The notes below the pieces were generated by a model. It worked only from the letters and a program-made list of their open reading frames with translations, had not been told where the DNA came from and made no database searches. DNA of 64,000 nucleotides. Origin: Oceanobacillus jordanicus (GTDB lineage Bacteria; Bacillota; Bacilli; Bacillales; Amphibacillaceae). The translations under genes and the position numbers were made by a program. The stretch lies in the NCBI RefSeq assembly GCF_022095695.1, contig NZ_JAIFZM010000010.1, forward strand, positions 62,001 through 126,000, written 5' to 3'. Positions 7,900 through 16,064 of this stretch are shown here, one piece after another (the first letter of the stretch is position 1; each line of letters begins with the position of its first letter).

Positions 7900-8751
7900 G
7901 TGACAATTCCAACTTATAATAAGGTACATCCTACTGCTAAAGATATGAAGGACCATAAAGTTTGGGATGATGTAGAATGCTTAGAATCCGAATTCTTCCA
8001 TGAAAAAAAAGCCTTTAACTGTCCAGAAGTCGTTCCTGCAGGAGTGGAGGAAGACTTTTGTTTGCCAAAAGACTGCCCAGAACGGCTTCCACAAAAGAAA
8101 TATCCATCAGCCAATACTGCTTTTCCTCCTAAAGAATTTGAGGAGATTAGGGAGTGCATTGAAAGGGCGAATGAACTTCTTCTCGCACTTGCTGTGGGGG
8201 GAGATGAGGAAGAGGCTGGTGAGGAGGCCGATGAACCGAATGCAAGAGCGCTCCAACAAAGCCTTCGCACGTTACGTGAGCTCTTTGTAACCGTACATTT
8301 CAGCTATAAAGGGAAGACGGAAAAGATATCAGGTTGTTTTATTGATGCTGGATTAGATTTTATTATTATCGAAAATGCGGATACAGGAAACATTTCCATT
8401 ATTCCTACCACAAGGATTCTATCTATTCAGTACGAGAAGCAAGAAGATGCTACTGTTCATGAGCAAGAGCTACTTACAATTAATCCTTGTTTAAGACGAA
8501 ACTTGACGTTTCATTTCGGAGAAACGGTTACGAAGAGCCCTTTTTTAATCAATTTATTTTTTGGTTTAAATTTGAGCATGTTCTTGGAAAGTTATATGGG
8601 GTATTACTGTTATGTAAAAACGGATATTGATAAATATGAATTGGATGGAACGTTAGAGATGGTGAAGGAAAACTTTATGTCGATTAGTAAGTATGAGGAA
8701 AAGTTTGGGATAGATTTTGATGTTGTTTGTGTGATTGAGTTGGAGGAATAA
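7900..8751 (+). CDS. Sm-type spore-surface protein, paralogue of the MnxD-like protein
   Basis: About 283 residues. Residues 1-90 are Cys-containing and polar (VECLES, FNCPEVV, FCLPKDC, ECIERAN), followed by an acidic run (GGDEEEAGEEADEP). Two Sm-like blocks follow: LFVTVHFSYKGKTEKISGCFIDAGLDFIII...IIPTTRILSI and a second after the linker LRRNLTFHFGETVTKSPFLINLFF. That linker matches the MnxD-like protein (LLRQFGETVSKRDNLKQQFF). AGGGGG (7891-7896) sits close to TTG 7897 and GTG 7900 and is better spaced for ATT at 7906, so the exact start is unsure. It diverges from the mnx operon and has a sigma-K promoter match, which suggests a spore-surface role with the oxidase. Confidence 0.7.
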   Translation: MTIPTYNKVHPTAKDMKDHKVWDDVECLESEFFHEKKAFNCPEVVPAGVEEDFCLPKDCPERLPQKKYPSANTAFPPKEFEEIRECIERANELLLALAVGGDEEEAGEEADEPNARALQQSLRTLRELFVTVHFSYKGKTEKISGCFIDAGLDFIIIENADTGNISIIPTTRILSIQYEKQEDATVHEQELLTINPCLRRNLTFHFGETVTKSPFLINLFFGLNLSMFLESYMGYYCYVKTDIDKYELDGTLEMVKENFMSISKYEEKFGIDFDVVCVIELEE

Positions 8752-8794
8752 ATATTAATAAATAGTAAAAAAATAGTATGTTATATAATCACCG

Positions 8795-9060
8795 TTCCGG
8801 AAATACACTTGGCTACTGCTTATATACCGCTACGGAAAATACTGCACTTTCCGTGGGCACGGCCTCAGTCTCCTCATAAGCAAAGATCGCTTCTTCCGGG
8901 GCCTTCGGACTCGTGCTGTTCCCACTGGAGTCTTCGCATTTTCCTTCGCTAAAAGGTGTCTTAATATCAAAAACGGCAAAAAATGCCGGGTAAGTTCGAA
9001 TTTTCATCCTAGATAATTCGCTCAATTGCCCGGCCTTTTTAATGTTACTATTCTTTTGTT
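8795..9060. repeat. GC-rich probable dispersed repeat
   Basis: This stretch is visibly richer in G+C than its surroundings, with blocks such as CCGTGGGCACGGCCTC and CACTGGAGTCTTCGC. An 85-codon minus-strand frame (8813-9070) crosses it, with low-complexity text (GKCEDSSGNS, PTESAVFSVAVYKQ). I recall near-identical text as a recurrent intergenic repeat in halophilic and alkaliphilic Bacillaceae, often mis-annotated as short genes. No second copy is visible in this window, so the repeat call rests on recollection and base composition. Confidence 0.4.
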
Positions 9061-9082
9061 GTCGCTCCACTTATATATTTGC

Positions 9083-9505
9083 TCAATTAGATTCTCCTGA
9101 TAGTTCTAGAACTACTTTACATCCTTTGTGGCGGAATAATTTGTAAGGGAGTCCGTCGGTTAATCCTGCTAAGCGTAGATAAATTCGCCCATCGCAATAT
9201 GGGATGACGGGGTCTTTGATGTTGTCTTTCTTGAGTCGGCAATGGCAATTTTGATGTTGCCGATGACAATCGGAGCAGCGTCGTTTGTGTTTTTTGTTAT
9301 CGCATGTTTTCTCAAGGTCCACATTGTCTAGGCACTTGTTTCGACAATGTGGGTCTACCCACTTAATATTCGTAATCCATTTTGTTAACACTCTAATCGT
9401 TGTATTGTCACTTTGCAGCAAATCTACATAATCCGTGCCAATCCTAGAGATTATTCCTTCTTGTTCATAGACATAGATCGTAGTGTCATTATGCATCGTA
9501 TTCAT
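9083..9505 (-). CDS. Cys/His-rich spore-type protein with N-terminal Sm-like domain
   Basis: 140 residues. The N-terminal part (10-52) has the spore DUF2642-like pattern GIISRIGTDYVDLLQSDNTT...ITNIKWV. The middle (53-89) is a dense Cys/His cluster: Cys54, 58, 68, 77, 80, 87, 89 with His53, 73, 81, 84 and 88; Cys104 and Cys129 lie in the C-terminal strand region. This fits a disulfide-linked or metal-binding coat or exosporium protein. AAAGGAGGG lies 5 nt before the ATG, and a near-perfect sigma-K promoter lies just upstream. Function is not known; the Mn oxidase cluster next door makes a spore-surface role likely. Confidence 0.7.
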   Translation of the reverse strand: MNTMHNDTTIYVYEQEGIISRIGTDYVDLLQSDNTTIRVLTKWITNIKWVDPHCRNKCLDNVDLEKTCDNKKHKRRCSDCHRQHQNCHCRLKKDNIKDPVIPYCDGRIYLRLAGLTDGLPYKLFRHKGCKVVLELSGESN

Positions 9506-9531
9506 ACTCGCCCTCCTTTACAGACTTAATG

Positions 9532-9559
9532 TAAAGTATGAAGAGCACGGGTTTCTTGT
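9532..9559 (-). promoter_or_regulatory. Candidate sigma-K promoter for the Cys/His-rich gene
   Basis: On the minus strand AC (9559-9558), 17-nt spacer, CATACTTTA (9540-9532). This matches the sigma-K consensus AC-N17-CATANNNTA exactly and lies 27 bp before the ATG at 9505, leaving a leader of about 20 nt that still holds the ribosome site. Confidence 0.65.
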
Positions 9560-9641
9560 TCATTAGGATACTTTTCTAACGTAAAAGGATTGGAGTCATT
9601 AAAGTCTCTATCCTTAACTATTCCTGATTGTTTGTTATGTC

Positions 9642-10919
9642 CTAAAAGAGTCCGCCAATTATGTCGTAAAGTTTGATACAAGTTAGGACGGTAAATAATA
9701 ATGCACTAAGCGAAAGAACAATATTTGAAAGTTTGCCACTTCTAAACGGTTTGTCAATTTGCCTAGAATTTAAGAGATAAATAAGTGTTATAGCTAAAAA
9801 CGGCATAAATAGTGCACCTAGAAATCCATAAAGGATGATTAATGCAACAGGTTTACCGAAAAGATGTAATACTATCGGTGGGAAAGTTAACCAAAAAAGA
9901 TAAAACTTATAGGACTTTGTTTTGCTAATATCATCTTGTTTCACTCCTGTATGTCGAGTGGTTCGGATGAAATCAGCAAACAAATAAGAAACACCATTCC
10001 ACACCCCTAAAATCGATGTAAAGGAAGCAGCCCAAAAGCCAATTAGGAAGAAATATTGTGCGGTAGGACTTAGCACTTCCCCAAGCCTACTAGAAAAAAC
10101 AACAAGTGCCTCTTCTCCACTAATGATATCTCCCGTGCCAAAAATAATTGCTGTTCCAAGAACCATAATTCCCAGAGCAAAGATACTTGTTATAATATAC
10201 GCACTTAAGGAATCCCAGCGCATAATTTTGATATGGCGTTTCTCCGACCAATTTTTTTCTTTTAGCCAATAACCATAACTTGCCATGGTAATCGATCCAC
10301 CAACACCTCCAATTAATCCTAGTGAATAGATGATGGTGTCATCATTCATGACTGGTACAATTGTATTTAAATGTGGAAGCAGATCAGGTAATACGAAAAT
10401 CATGGAACCAATAACGGTGATAAACATGACCGCAACTAGTGCTGTAATGACCTTCTCAAAGAATCCATACTTTCCAGTAAGAACTAACGCATAACAAATG
10501 ACACCATTAATAACAGCCCACCATGTTAAGCTAATTTGTGGAAAGAGAGCATATGCAGCTAATGCACAAGATGCTGTCCCTGCAGCTCCATAAACAAATC
10601 CCCAAATAACCGAATAAATGCCGAAGTACCCTGTAGTCCATTTCCCAATGCCTCGCCAGCCCTCGAGGATTGTATTCCCACTTGCTAGTGTGTAACGCCC
10701 CACACCTTCCCCAATGGCAAACTTCACGATAACCCCTAATACAATAGCCCATAAAAAGGCGAGACCATATTCCGCTCCAGATACCAATGCAGTCGCTAAA
10801 TCACCAGCTCCTACACCAGTAGCAGCTACGATAAGGCCAGGACCAATGAACTTCCATTTTGTTGTATCTTGTTTATCAGAAAATGCTCCTACCTCTTTGC
10901 TTTCTACCTTTTCTTGCAT
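9642..10919 (-). CDS. Nramp-family divalent metal transporter (divergent branch)
   Basis: A 425-residue polytopic membrane protein with about 11 helices. The N-terminal KWKFIGPGLIVAATGVGAGD aligns with helix 1 of Nramp/MntH proteins, but the metal-binding DPGN of MntH is replaced by a GAGD-type sequence; in helix 6 the usual MPH is also absent (GGSITMASYGYW). It therefore belongs to the Nramp-related branch rather than being a typical proton/Mn(II) symporter, and the substrate cannot be inferred with confidence (divalent metal, possibly Mg or Mn). GGGGGG lies before the ATG. It is monocistronic and follows the mnx-linked spore gene. Confidence 0.85.
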   Translation of the reverse strand: MQEKVESKEVGAFSDKQDTTKWKFIGPGLIVAATGVGAGDLATALVSGAEYGLAFLWAIVLGVIVKFAIGEGVGRYTLASGNTILEGWRGIGKWTTGYFGIYSVIWGFVYGAAGTASCALAAYALFPQISLTWWAVINGVICYALVLTGKYGFFEKVITALVAVMFITVIGSMIFVLPDLLPHLNTIVPVMNDDTIIYSLGLIGGVGGSITMASYGYWLKEKNWSEKRHIKIMRWDSLSAYIITSIFALGIMVLGTAIIFGTGDIISGEEALVVFSSRLGEVLSPTAQYFFLIGFWAASFTSILGVWNGVSYLFADFIRTTRHTGVKQDDISKTKSYKFYLFWLTFPPIVLHLFGKPVALIILYGFLGALFMPFLAITLIYLLNSRQIDKPFRSGKLSNIVLSLSALLFTVLTCIKLYDIIGGLF

Positions 10920-11039
10920 AAAGTACCCCCCTGACTCTATCTAGCCTTTTTAAAGCTTTATTTATAATTTTCGTAATATTATATTATCACAGGGTATTTA
11001 AAGCTGTATACGGATTCTATAGTAATTAGGACAATGGGT

Positions 11040-11560
11040 TCAGATGCAAAAGCAAAGTCTAAAATAGTAGGGTCTTCTACCTCACAAACGATTGGTATAT
11101 TGGCATGTTACAGCACCTATTCCACCGCATTTTCAAGTCTAATTGTGATGCTCATCCCGTTAGGCTTTGCGATATTGTGTTTGGGACAGTCTGTCTTATT
11201 GGACAGAAAGTAGGGAAACGAACATGACAACTATGATTGAAGATTTAGTGAAACGCTAACGCCTGCTCAGTCCCTGTTATTAATTGGCCGAATTTAGGTG
11301 TTCTATGGAGTTAAAAAAAAAGGGATTTATCTGGTTCAGTCGGAGCAGCTTAGCTCTCGGAGGGTGAGCATGCAGGTATTCAGGGTACGATTACGAGTGT
11401 GCAGTATCAGGGGAAAGAGATTCAAAATGCGGTAGAGGATGAGGAGGCAGAGTGGGCTTGTGTATACGGGTTATGGAGAGGTTTCGATTGGGAGAGGAGG
11501 TTATTGTGGAGGTAAAGGTTGGTGTTGGGGGTGGGAAGTTAGAGGCTGTTTATCTTTAAT
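11040..11560 (+). pseudogene. Degenerate ABC-transporter fragments in a gene-poor stretch
   Basis: The stretch 10920-11829 has no intact gene. Around 11050-11212 an open segment reads QTIGILACYSTYSTAFSSL then a hydrophobic segment (LIVMLIPLGFAIL), like the end of a permease. Around 11370-11500 GIQGTITSVQYQGKEIQNAV resembles the TOBE domain at the C-terminus of an importer ATPase. Stops and frame changes separate them. A hairpin at 11700-11728 (AAGACAGG/CCTGTCTT) faces the minus strand and ends in Ts there. I read this as the remnant of a small-molecule ABC importer. Confidence 0.35.
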
Positions 11561-11829
11561 TATATTTTATACTTTAGGATGCTTGGAGTTTGACTTTGGT
11601 GGCGTCTTTTTGTTTTGAGAATCGTTCAATACCGCTTAGGACAAGAAATGATGAACCATATATACTCCACCGGTGAGAAACCACCTATATTAGAATAAAA
11701 AAGACAGGAAATTAAATAACCTGTCTTATGCAAGGGGAGATTCTTCTATTGAAAAACCGATGTTAGAAGTAGGATAGGCCTCGAAATCCCTAATAGGTGG
11801 TATCGAGGCTATATTAAAAACATTTATTC

Positions 11830-13195
11830 GGGAGTGTAAACTAAACTGTGTAAGTGAGAGAGCGTACGGCTCTTACTGCGCAGTTTAGTTTTTTATTGGT
11901 AAAATAAAAATATACGAATGGGAGGTTGTTCTATTGGCTAAATCAAAGCGAGATCAGAAATCAGTTGAATTAGCGAATCAAATTCTAGAAAACTACCAAC
12001 CAGAGACTGTAGAAGACATGCAGAACGCACTTGATATATTTGGTCCCATGTTTGAATCGATGTTAAAGGGTGAAATGAATAACCATTTAAGTTATGACTC
12101 GAATGATAAAAAAGAAAAAAATACAGCGAACCGAAGAAATGGTTATGGGAAGAAAAACCTTAAGACAAGTTCCGGGGAAGTAGATATTCAGGTGCCACGT
12201 GATCGGGATGGGTCCTTCGAACCTAAGCTTATCCCTAAACGTAAAAAAGACGTCTCCGCAATAGAAAATAAAGTGATTTCTATGTATGCCAGAGGATTGT
12301 CTCAACGAGACATTTCGTCAACGATCGAAGATATTTATGGATTTTCTGTATCGCACGAAATGGTTTCTGATATTACGGAACAGGTTCTCCCCGAACTGGA
12401 AGAATGGCAGACTCGCCCACTAAGTAACTGTTATGCGTTTGTATTTGTGGACTGCATGTATACAACCATTCGCAATCAATATGAAGCAAAGAAATATGCT
12501 GTCTATACCATCTTAGGATACACCATCGAAGGTAGAAAAGAAGTACTCGGTCTATGGCTAAATGAGACAGAAAGCAAACACAAATGGATGCAGATCTTCG
12601 ATGAAATCAAAGCAAGAGGGGTCGAAGACATTTTCTTTATTTCCATGGATGGTGTGAGTGGTCTAGAAGAAGGCTCACGAGCTATCTTCCCTGAGGTTGT
12701 CGTTCAACGATGCATTGTTCATTTATCCGTAATTCTATTAAATACGTTCCAAGCAAGAATTATAAAGACTTCACAAAAGCTTTAAGAAGGTCTATAGTGC
12801 ACCAAGTCTTAAGGCATGTATTAGCGCCTTTGAATCCTTTCAACAACAGTGGGCAGCCTATCCAGGAGCTACGGATGTATGGGTAAGGAATTTTAGTCAT
12901 GTCGATCAACTCTTTGACTACATAGTGCCATTCGTAAAGTTATGTACACAACAAATGCAGTAAAGAGTATACACTCAAGCTTCAGGAAAGTAACCAAAAA
13001 AGGAGCATTCCCCAACGAGAACGCTCTGTTAAAAGTGTTATATTTGCGCATAAAAGAACTCGAGACAAAGTGGGAAGGCGGCCATATCCAAAACTGGCCC
13101 CTCGTTATGAACCAACTCCTCCACGAAAATCTAAAAGAAAGGGCTCTAAAATACATAGAGTAAGTCTGTACTTACACACTTTATTTGACAAGCCC
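11830..13195 (+). mobile_element. IS256-family insertion sequence, inactive
   Basis: The ends are imperfect inverted repeats: GGGAGTGTAAACTAAACTGT at 11830 and, on the other strand, GGGCTTGTCAAATAAAGTGT at 13195, both continuing into GTAAGT. The length of about 1.37 kb suits the family. The 8 bases outside each end (atttattc and ggagtgtt) do not match, so no target duplication is visible and the ends may have decayed or recombined. Confidence 0.75.
11934..13163 (+). pseudogene. IS256-family transposase, frameshifted
   Basis: The first 260 or so codons read as a normal IS256 Transposase_mut protein: RNGYGKKNLKTSSGEVDIQV, YARGLSQRDIS, first catalytic Asp in FVFVDCMY and second in ISMDGVSGL. 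Near 12735 a one-base loss shifts the frame just after QRCIVHL; the text IRNSIKYVPSKNYKDF continues in another frame, and shifts occur again near 12785 and 12920. The C-terminal part (YTTNAVKSIHSSFRKVTKKG) resumes at 12942. The catalytic Glu of the usual NAIE motif is replaced by Lys (NAVK), so the enzyme is dead on two counts. Confidence 0.85.
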
Positions 13196-13239
13196 GGAGT
13201 GTTGGGGAATAGGTAATTATTTCCACAAATTACTCCTCA

Positions 13240-13482
13240 TATTAATTGATCAACTCCACTTAATTCTTCTGGCCCCTTTACCGAACGAATACTGTTTACC
13301 AATTGGTTGAGGAAAATGATGTTCCACTCCCTTTCTAAATCACCTCATCCAGGTCATAATTTGTGATTTATTAGGTTTCCAAACTTCTACATGATCTGTC
13401 GATTTGTATAATCCTCTGATAACTTCATTTCAATTACATTTCGTTTCACTTCTTCTGAGTAAACATATTGCTTTTCTCCCAT
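13240..13482 (-). pseudogene. IS3-family transposase OrfA remnant
   Basis: From ATG 13482 (GGAGGTG upstream) the frame reads MGEKQYVYSEEVKRNVIEMK, the start of an IS3/IS150-type OrfA, then meets a stop after YTNRQIM. Later text in shifted frames (FLNQLVNSIRSVKGPEELSG) is the usual middle of the same protein. No OrfB is present. The remnant lies directly beside the IS256 element. Confidence 0.65.
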
Positions 13483-13590
13483 GAGAAAAGCACCTCCACT
13501 GTCGTTTTAATTTATATACGACGGAGGGGGGCTTTTTCCTCTGTCTTATTCAGTTAAATCTCTCCACTTTGCATTAATTATTTGTGGGTG

Positions 13591-13618
13591 TTTTACTTTT
13601 ACTTTTACTTTTACTTTT
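13591..13618 (+). repeat. Hexanucleotide tandem repeat (TTTTAC)n
   Basis: Nearly five uninterrupted copies of TTTTAC. It lies in the gap between the IS remnants and the small gene at 13679. Such tracts are prone to slippage; no gene or promoter clearly depends on it. Confidence 0.85.
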
Positions 13619-13678
13619 ATATAATATACATTCATGCTAATAAGTAAAGTAACCCTAGATATCTTTGTGTATTTTCAC

Positions 13679-13861
13679 TTAGTTGTTTTGGTCACATTCT
13701 TTTTCCACTTTTTCATGTAATGGATTAGAATGCTGTTCAGTCTCCTTTATAAGGAGATCAACTTTGTTTGAGAGATCGCTTAAATCCTGCTTAAGATCTG
13801 CGAATCCACCATCCATCTTCTCTCTTAAATTTCTTATTGAATGTAAAATTTTTTCCGACAT
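13679..13861 (-). CDS. Small coiled-coil hypothetical protein
   Basis: 60 residues, MSEKILHSIRNLREKMDGGF..., almost entirely helical with a heptad pattern in DLKQDLSDLSNKVDLLIKE. AAGGGG lies 8 nt before the ATG. No known family recognised. It is followed by the tandem repeat and IS remnants, and preceded on the same strand by the Mrr gene, from which it is about 80 bp away. Confidence 0.45.
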   Translation of the reverse strand: MSEKILHSIRNLREKMDGGFADLKQDLSDLSNKVDLLIKETEQHSNPLHEKVEKECDQNN

Positions 13862-13943
13862 CTCTAACGCCCCTTACTTCCACCAAAAATAGATTTTAAT
13901 TCTATATACGTTGTTCAACTTACACTGCTATTAAATTTATTTA

Positions 13944-14864
13944 CTAAATACTCTCTTCAAAGAAATCAATATCTAATTTCTTCGTAACAAATACCTCTTC
14001 ATTTGTTACCCCAACATCATACTTAAACATCAGATCAGTCAATTGTTGGCCATCAATTAAAATAACTCGTTTATCAATTAAACTGGCATACTCATAAGCG
14101 TGCTTAGAAAATTTTGCTGTGGTTATAAAGATACCTTTTGAGGCCTGTTTACCAACAAGACTACCAACAAATGTTTGAATATCAGGTCTTGAAACTGTAG
14201 AATCCTTTTTCCATCTTTTGGCTTGTAAATATATCATCTCTAAACCTAATACATCTTCTTTGATAATGCCATCAATGCCTTCATCCCCGGATTTCCCCAT
14301 AGCTTCCCCTGCATCTTTTACAGAACCACCATAGCCCATAGCAACAATTAAACGAACAATTAACCGCTCGAAAAAGGCAGGTGTGCATTCTAAAATTTTA
14401 TCTAGTAGATCATCCTGTAGGTCTTTTTTGAGAATGTCATAATTCTCAGCAATAAGTTCTAATGGTGTCTGCTGTTCCTCACTCGTATTAGTTGGTCGTT
14501 TTGTTGCTTTTTCACTTGTTTTATTAACGAATTGATTAAAACTATCATAGCGTGCTAAAAACTTCTTATTAATATAGCTTACACTCGGGTCTTTCAAGAT
14601 ATTTAACCCCTCATTAGTAATGGTAAATACCGCTCTTCTAACTACTTTTATAAGACCAGCCTTATTTAAATAAGTTCTTGTCCAGCCAATTCTATTCACC
14701 AACACAGTTTGTTTTCCGCTTGGTAGAGTTTCTTCAATTTCGTCATCCGTTAGTTGAAAATGATTCGCAAGTTCCTTATATAAATCCTGTAGCCGATGTT
14801 CTTTTCCATCTCCCAAAATTTGAAGAAATGGGTACATAAAATCTTGAAAACCTGGAACAGTCAT
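13944..14864 (-). CDS. mrr: Mrr-type (type IV) restriction endonuclease
   Basis: 306 residues. An N-terminal winged-helix Mrr_N domain (about 1-95) is followed by a linker and the Mrr catalytic domain (about 165-290). The PD-(D/E)XK core is visible: FFERLIVRLIVAMGYGGS, GDEGIDGIIKED (catalytic Asp) and YLQAKRWK (QxK). Mrr cuts DNA carrying methylated bases. It needs no cognate methylase and none is next to it. A second nuclease-like gene lies 68 bp upstream on the same strand, which suggests a defence pair. Confidence 0.88.
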   Translation of the reverse strand: MTVPGFQDFMYPFLQILGDGKEHRLQDLYKELANHFQLTDDEIEETLPSGKQTVLVNRIGWTRTYLNKAGLIKVVRRAVFTITNEGLNILKDPSVSYINKKFLARYDSFNQFVNKTSEKATKRPTNTSEEQQTPLELIAENYDILKKDLQDDLLDKILECTPAFFERLIVRLIVAMGYGGSVKDAGEAMGKSGDEGIDGIIKEDVLGLEMIYLQAKRWKKDSTVSRPDIQTFVGSLVGKQASKGIFITTAKFSKHAYEYASLIDKRVILIDGQQLTDLMFKYDVGVTNEEVFVTKKLDIDFFEESI

Positions 14865-14931
14865 ATTACCAGTTCACTCCTATCTCGTTTGAGAAATTAT
14901 ATTATGTCTCGCCTTCTTTTATAAAGATCTA

Positions 14932-15816
14932 TCATTTAACTATCCTCACCTTATCATCTACTCTTAAATACCTAATACAACTTTCATCCATAGGTGATAG
15001 ACCAATACACTTAAAGACACCCACAAATCTGTATCGATTAAACCCTAGATTATCTTTGTATTTAGCAAAAACCGCTCTTTTACGATCTAATTTAATCTCT
15101 TCAGTATATGTACTTTTTCTATTTTCCACTATCCCAACATCTACATGCGATTCATCAATGTAGCTCCAATCTTCTGCCAGAAAGTTAAGCCAACCACCTG
15201 CTATTGATTTGGTATTTCCATTTTTAGTTATAGATAGTTTGGGGCACCACAGCCACATATTGTCTATCACTCTGAAAAAACTCCGTTGATATCTTTTAGA
15301 ATTCTTACCAAAGACAGTATTTGCAATGTCTTTTATATCACTAAATGCAATACTGTCATAGACTGATAAATATTCTTCCTGTTTCAATTGTGATAATTCT
15401 TCTTCATATGTATTCCATTTTAATGGAGTATTTGAAGCCCTATCTTTAATAATGGAGACAACCTCATTAATTCTATCTTCAATTTCTTCAATAGATTTAG
15501 TCGCATCAATTCTAAGGCATAGAAAATCACTGATAGATTCCTCGCTTATAGCAGATATAATATCATCCATTCTCAGTTTATCTGCTTCCTGATTATCTTG
15601 ATGGTATGCTTCATCTACTTCTACTTCAATATGTAATTGGGGAAAATACAGATCCATTAAAGCATGCTTTCCGTTCTTACGTTTAATGTACTGCTGACTA
15701 ACAGGCTTGATGTTTAAATTGTTCAGTTTATGCCAGATTGCAGTTAAAATATAATTCTCGTAATCCTTTCTTTTTGTACGAGAAAAGGTTTTAACTAGAT
15801 AATCACGTTTATTCAT
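14932..15816 (-). CDS. Probable PD-(D/E)XK endonuclease, perhaps AbaSI/PvuRts1I-like
   Basis: 294 residues, unnamed. The N-terminal half (about 15-110) has a Vsr/DUF559-like nuclease pattern: QQYIKRKNGKHALMDLYFPQ, then LHIEVEVDEAYHQ, giving Asp and Glu residues in D-x(n)-ExE order. The C-terminal half has RYQRSFFRVIDNMWLW and YKDNLGFNRYRFVGVFKC, resembling the end of modification-reading restriction enzymes with PUA/SRA-like domains. That architecture recalls AbaSI/PvuRts1I enzymes that cut hydroxymethylcytosine DNA; this is inference. No methylase is nearby. The ribosome site is GGGTGAT. Confidence 0.5.
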   Translation of the reverse strand: MNKRDYLVKTFSRTKRKDYENYILTAIWHKLNNLNIKPVSQQYIKRKNGKHALMDLYFPQLHIEVEVDEAYHQDNQEADKLRMDDIISAISEESISDFLCLRIDATKSIEEIEDRINEVVSIIKDRASNTPLKWNTYEEELSQLKQEEYLSVYDSIAFSDIKDIANTVFGKNSKRYQRSFFRVIDNMWLWCPKLSITKNGNTKSIAGGWLNFLAEDWSYIDESHVDVGIVENRKSTYTEEIKLDRKRAVFAKYKDNLGFNRYRFVGVFKCIGLSPMDESCIRYLRVDDKVRIVK

Positions 15817-16064
15817 TACTTATCACCCTTAATTATTTTCCTAATTAAATTAGCCATAATATTTACGCCCTTTTGTTTATTTTAAACTTTGTATGGAACT
15901 TTGGCTTTCATTCTATCATAAATGCATTTTCAATCGTTTTCATTTAAATCCTATACATAATATTCAAAAGGGAATCTTTTTTGATAATCGCCTTCTTAAA
16001 TCTTGGACCCTCTAATAATAATTCTCAACTAATTGGGCTGGGGGCATATCTAGGTCACCTTCTA

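Noticed and set aside
7914..8270. 118-codon minus-strand frame
   Set aside because: Antisense shadow of the Sm-type gene at 7900; low-complexity Ser/Ala text.
8813..9070. 85-codon open frame as a gene
   Set aside because: Its text matches a recurrent repeat type as I recall it, it has no good ribosome site, and composition differs from neighbouring genes.
9642..9700. Canonical MntH assignment for the Nramp protein
   Set aside because: The DPGN and MPH metal-binding motifs are not present, so the mntH symbol is not justified.
10920..11000. Mn riboswitch (yybP-ykoY) upstream of the Nramp gene
   Set aside because: I could not find its conserved loops or a terminator in the leader.
13561..13630. 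CRISPR-like array from the repeated TTTTAC
   Set aside because: Units are 6 bp with no spacers; it is a simple sequence repeat.
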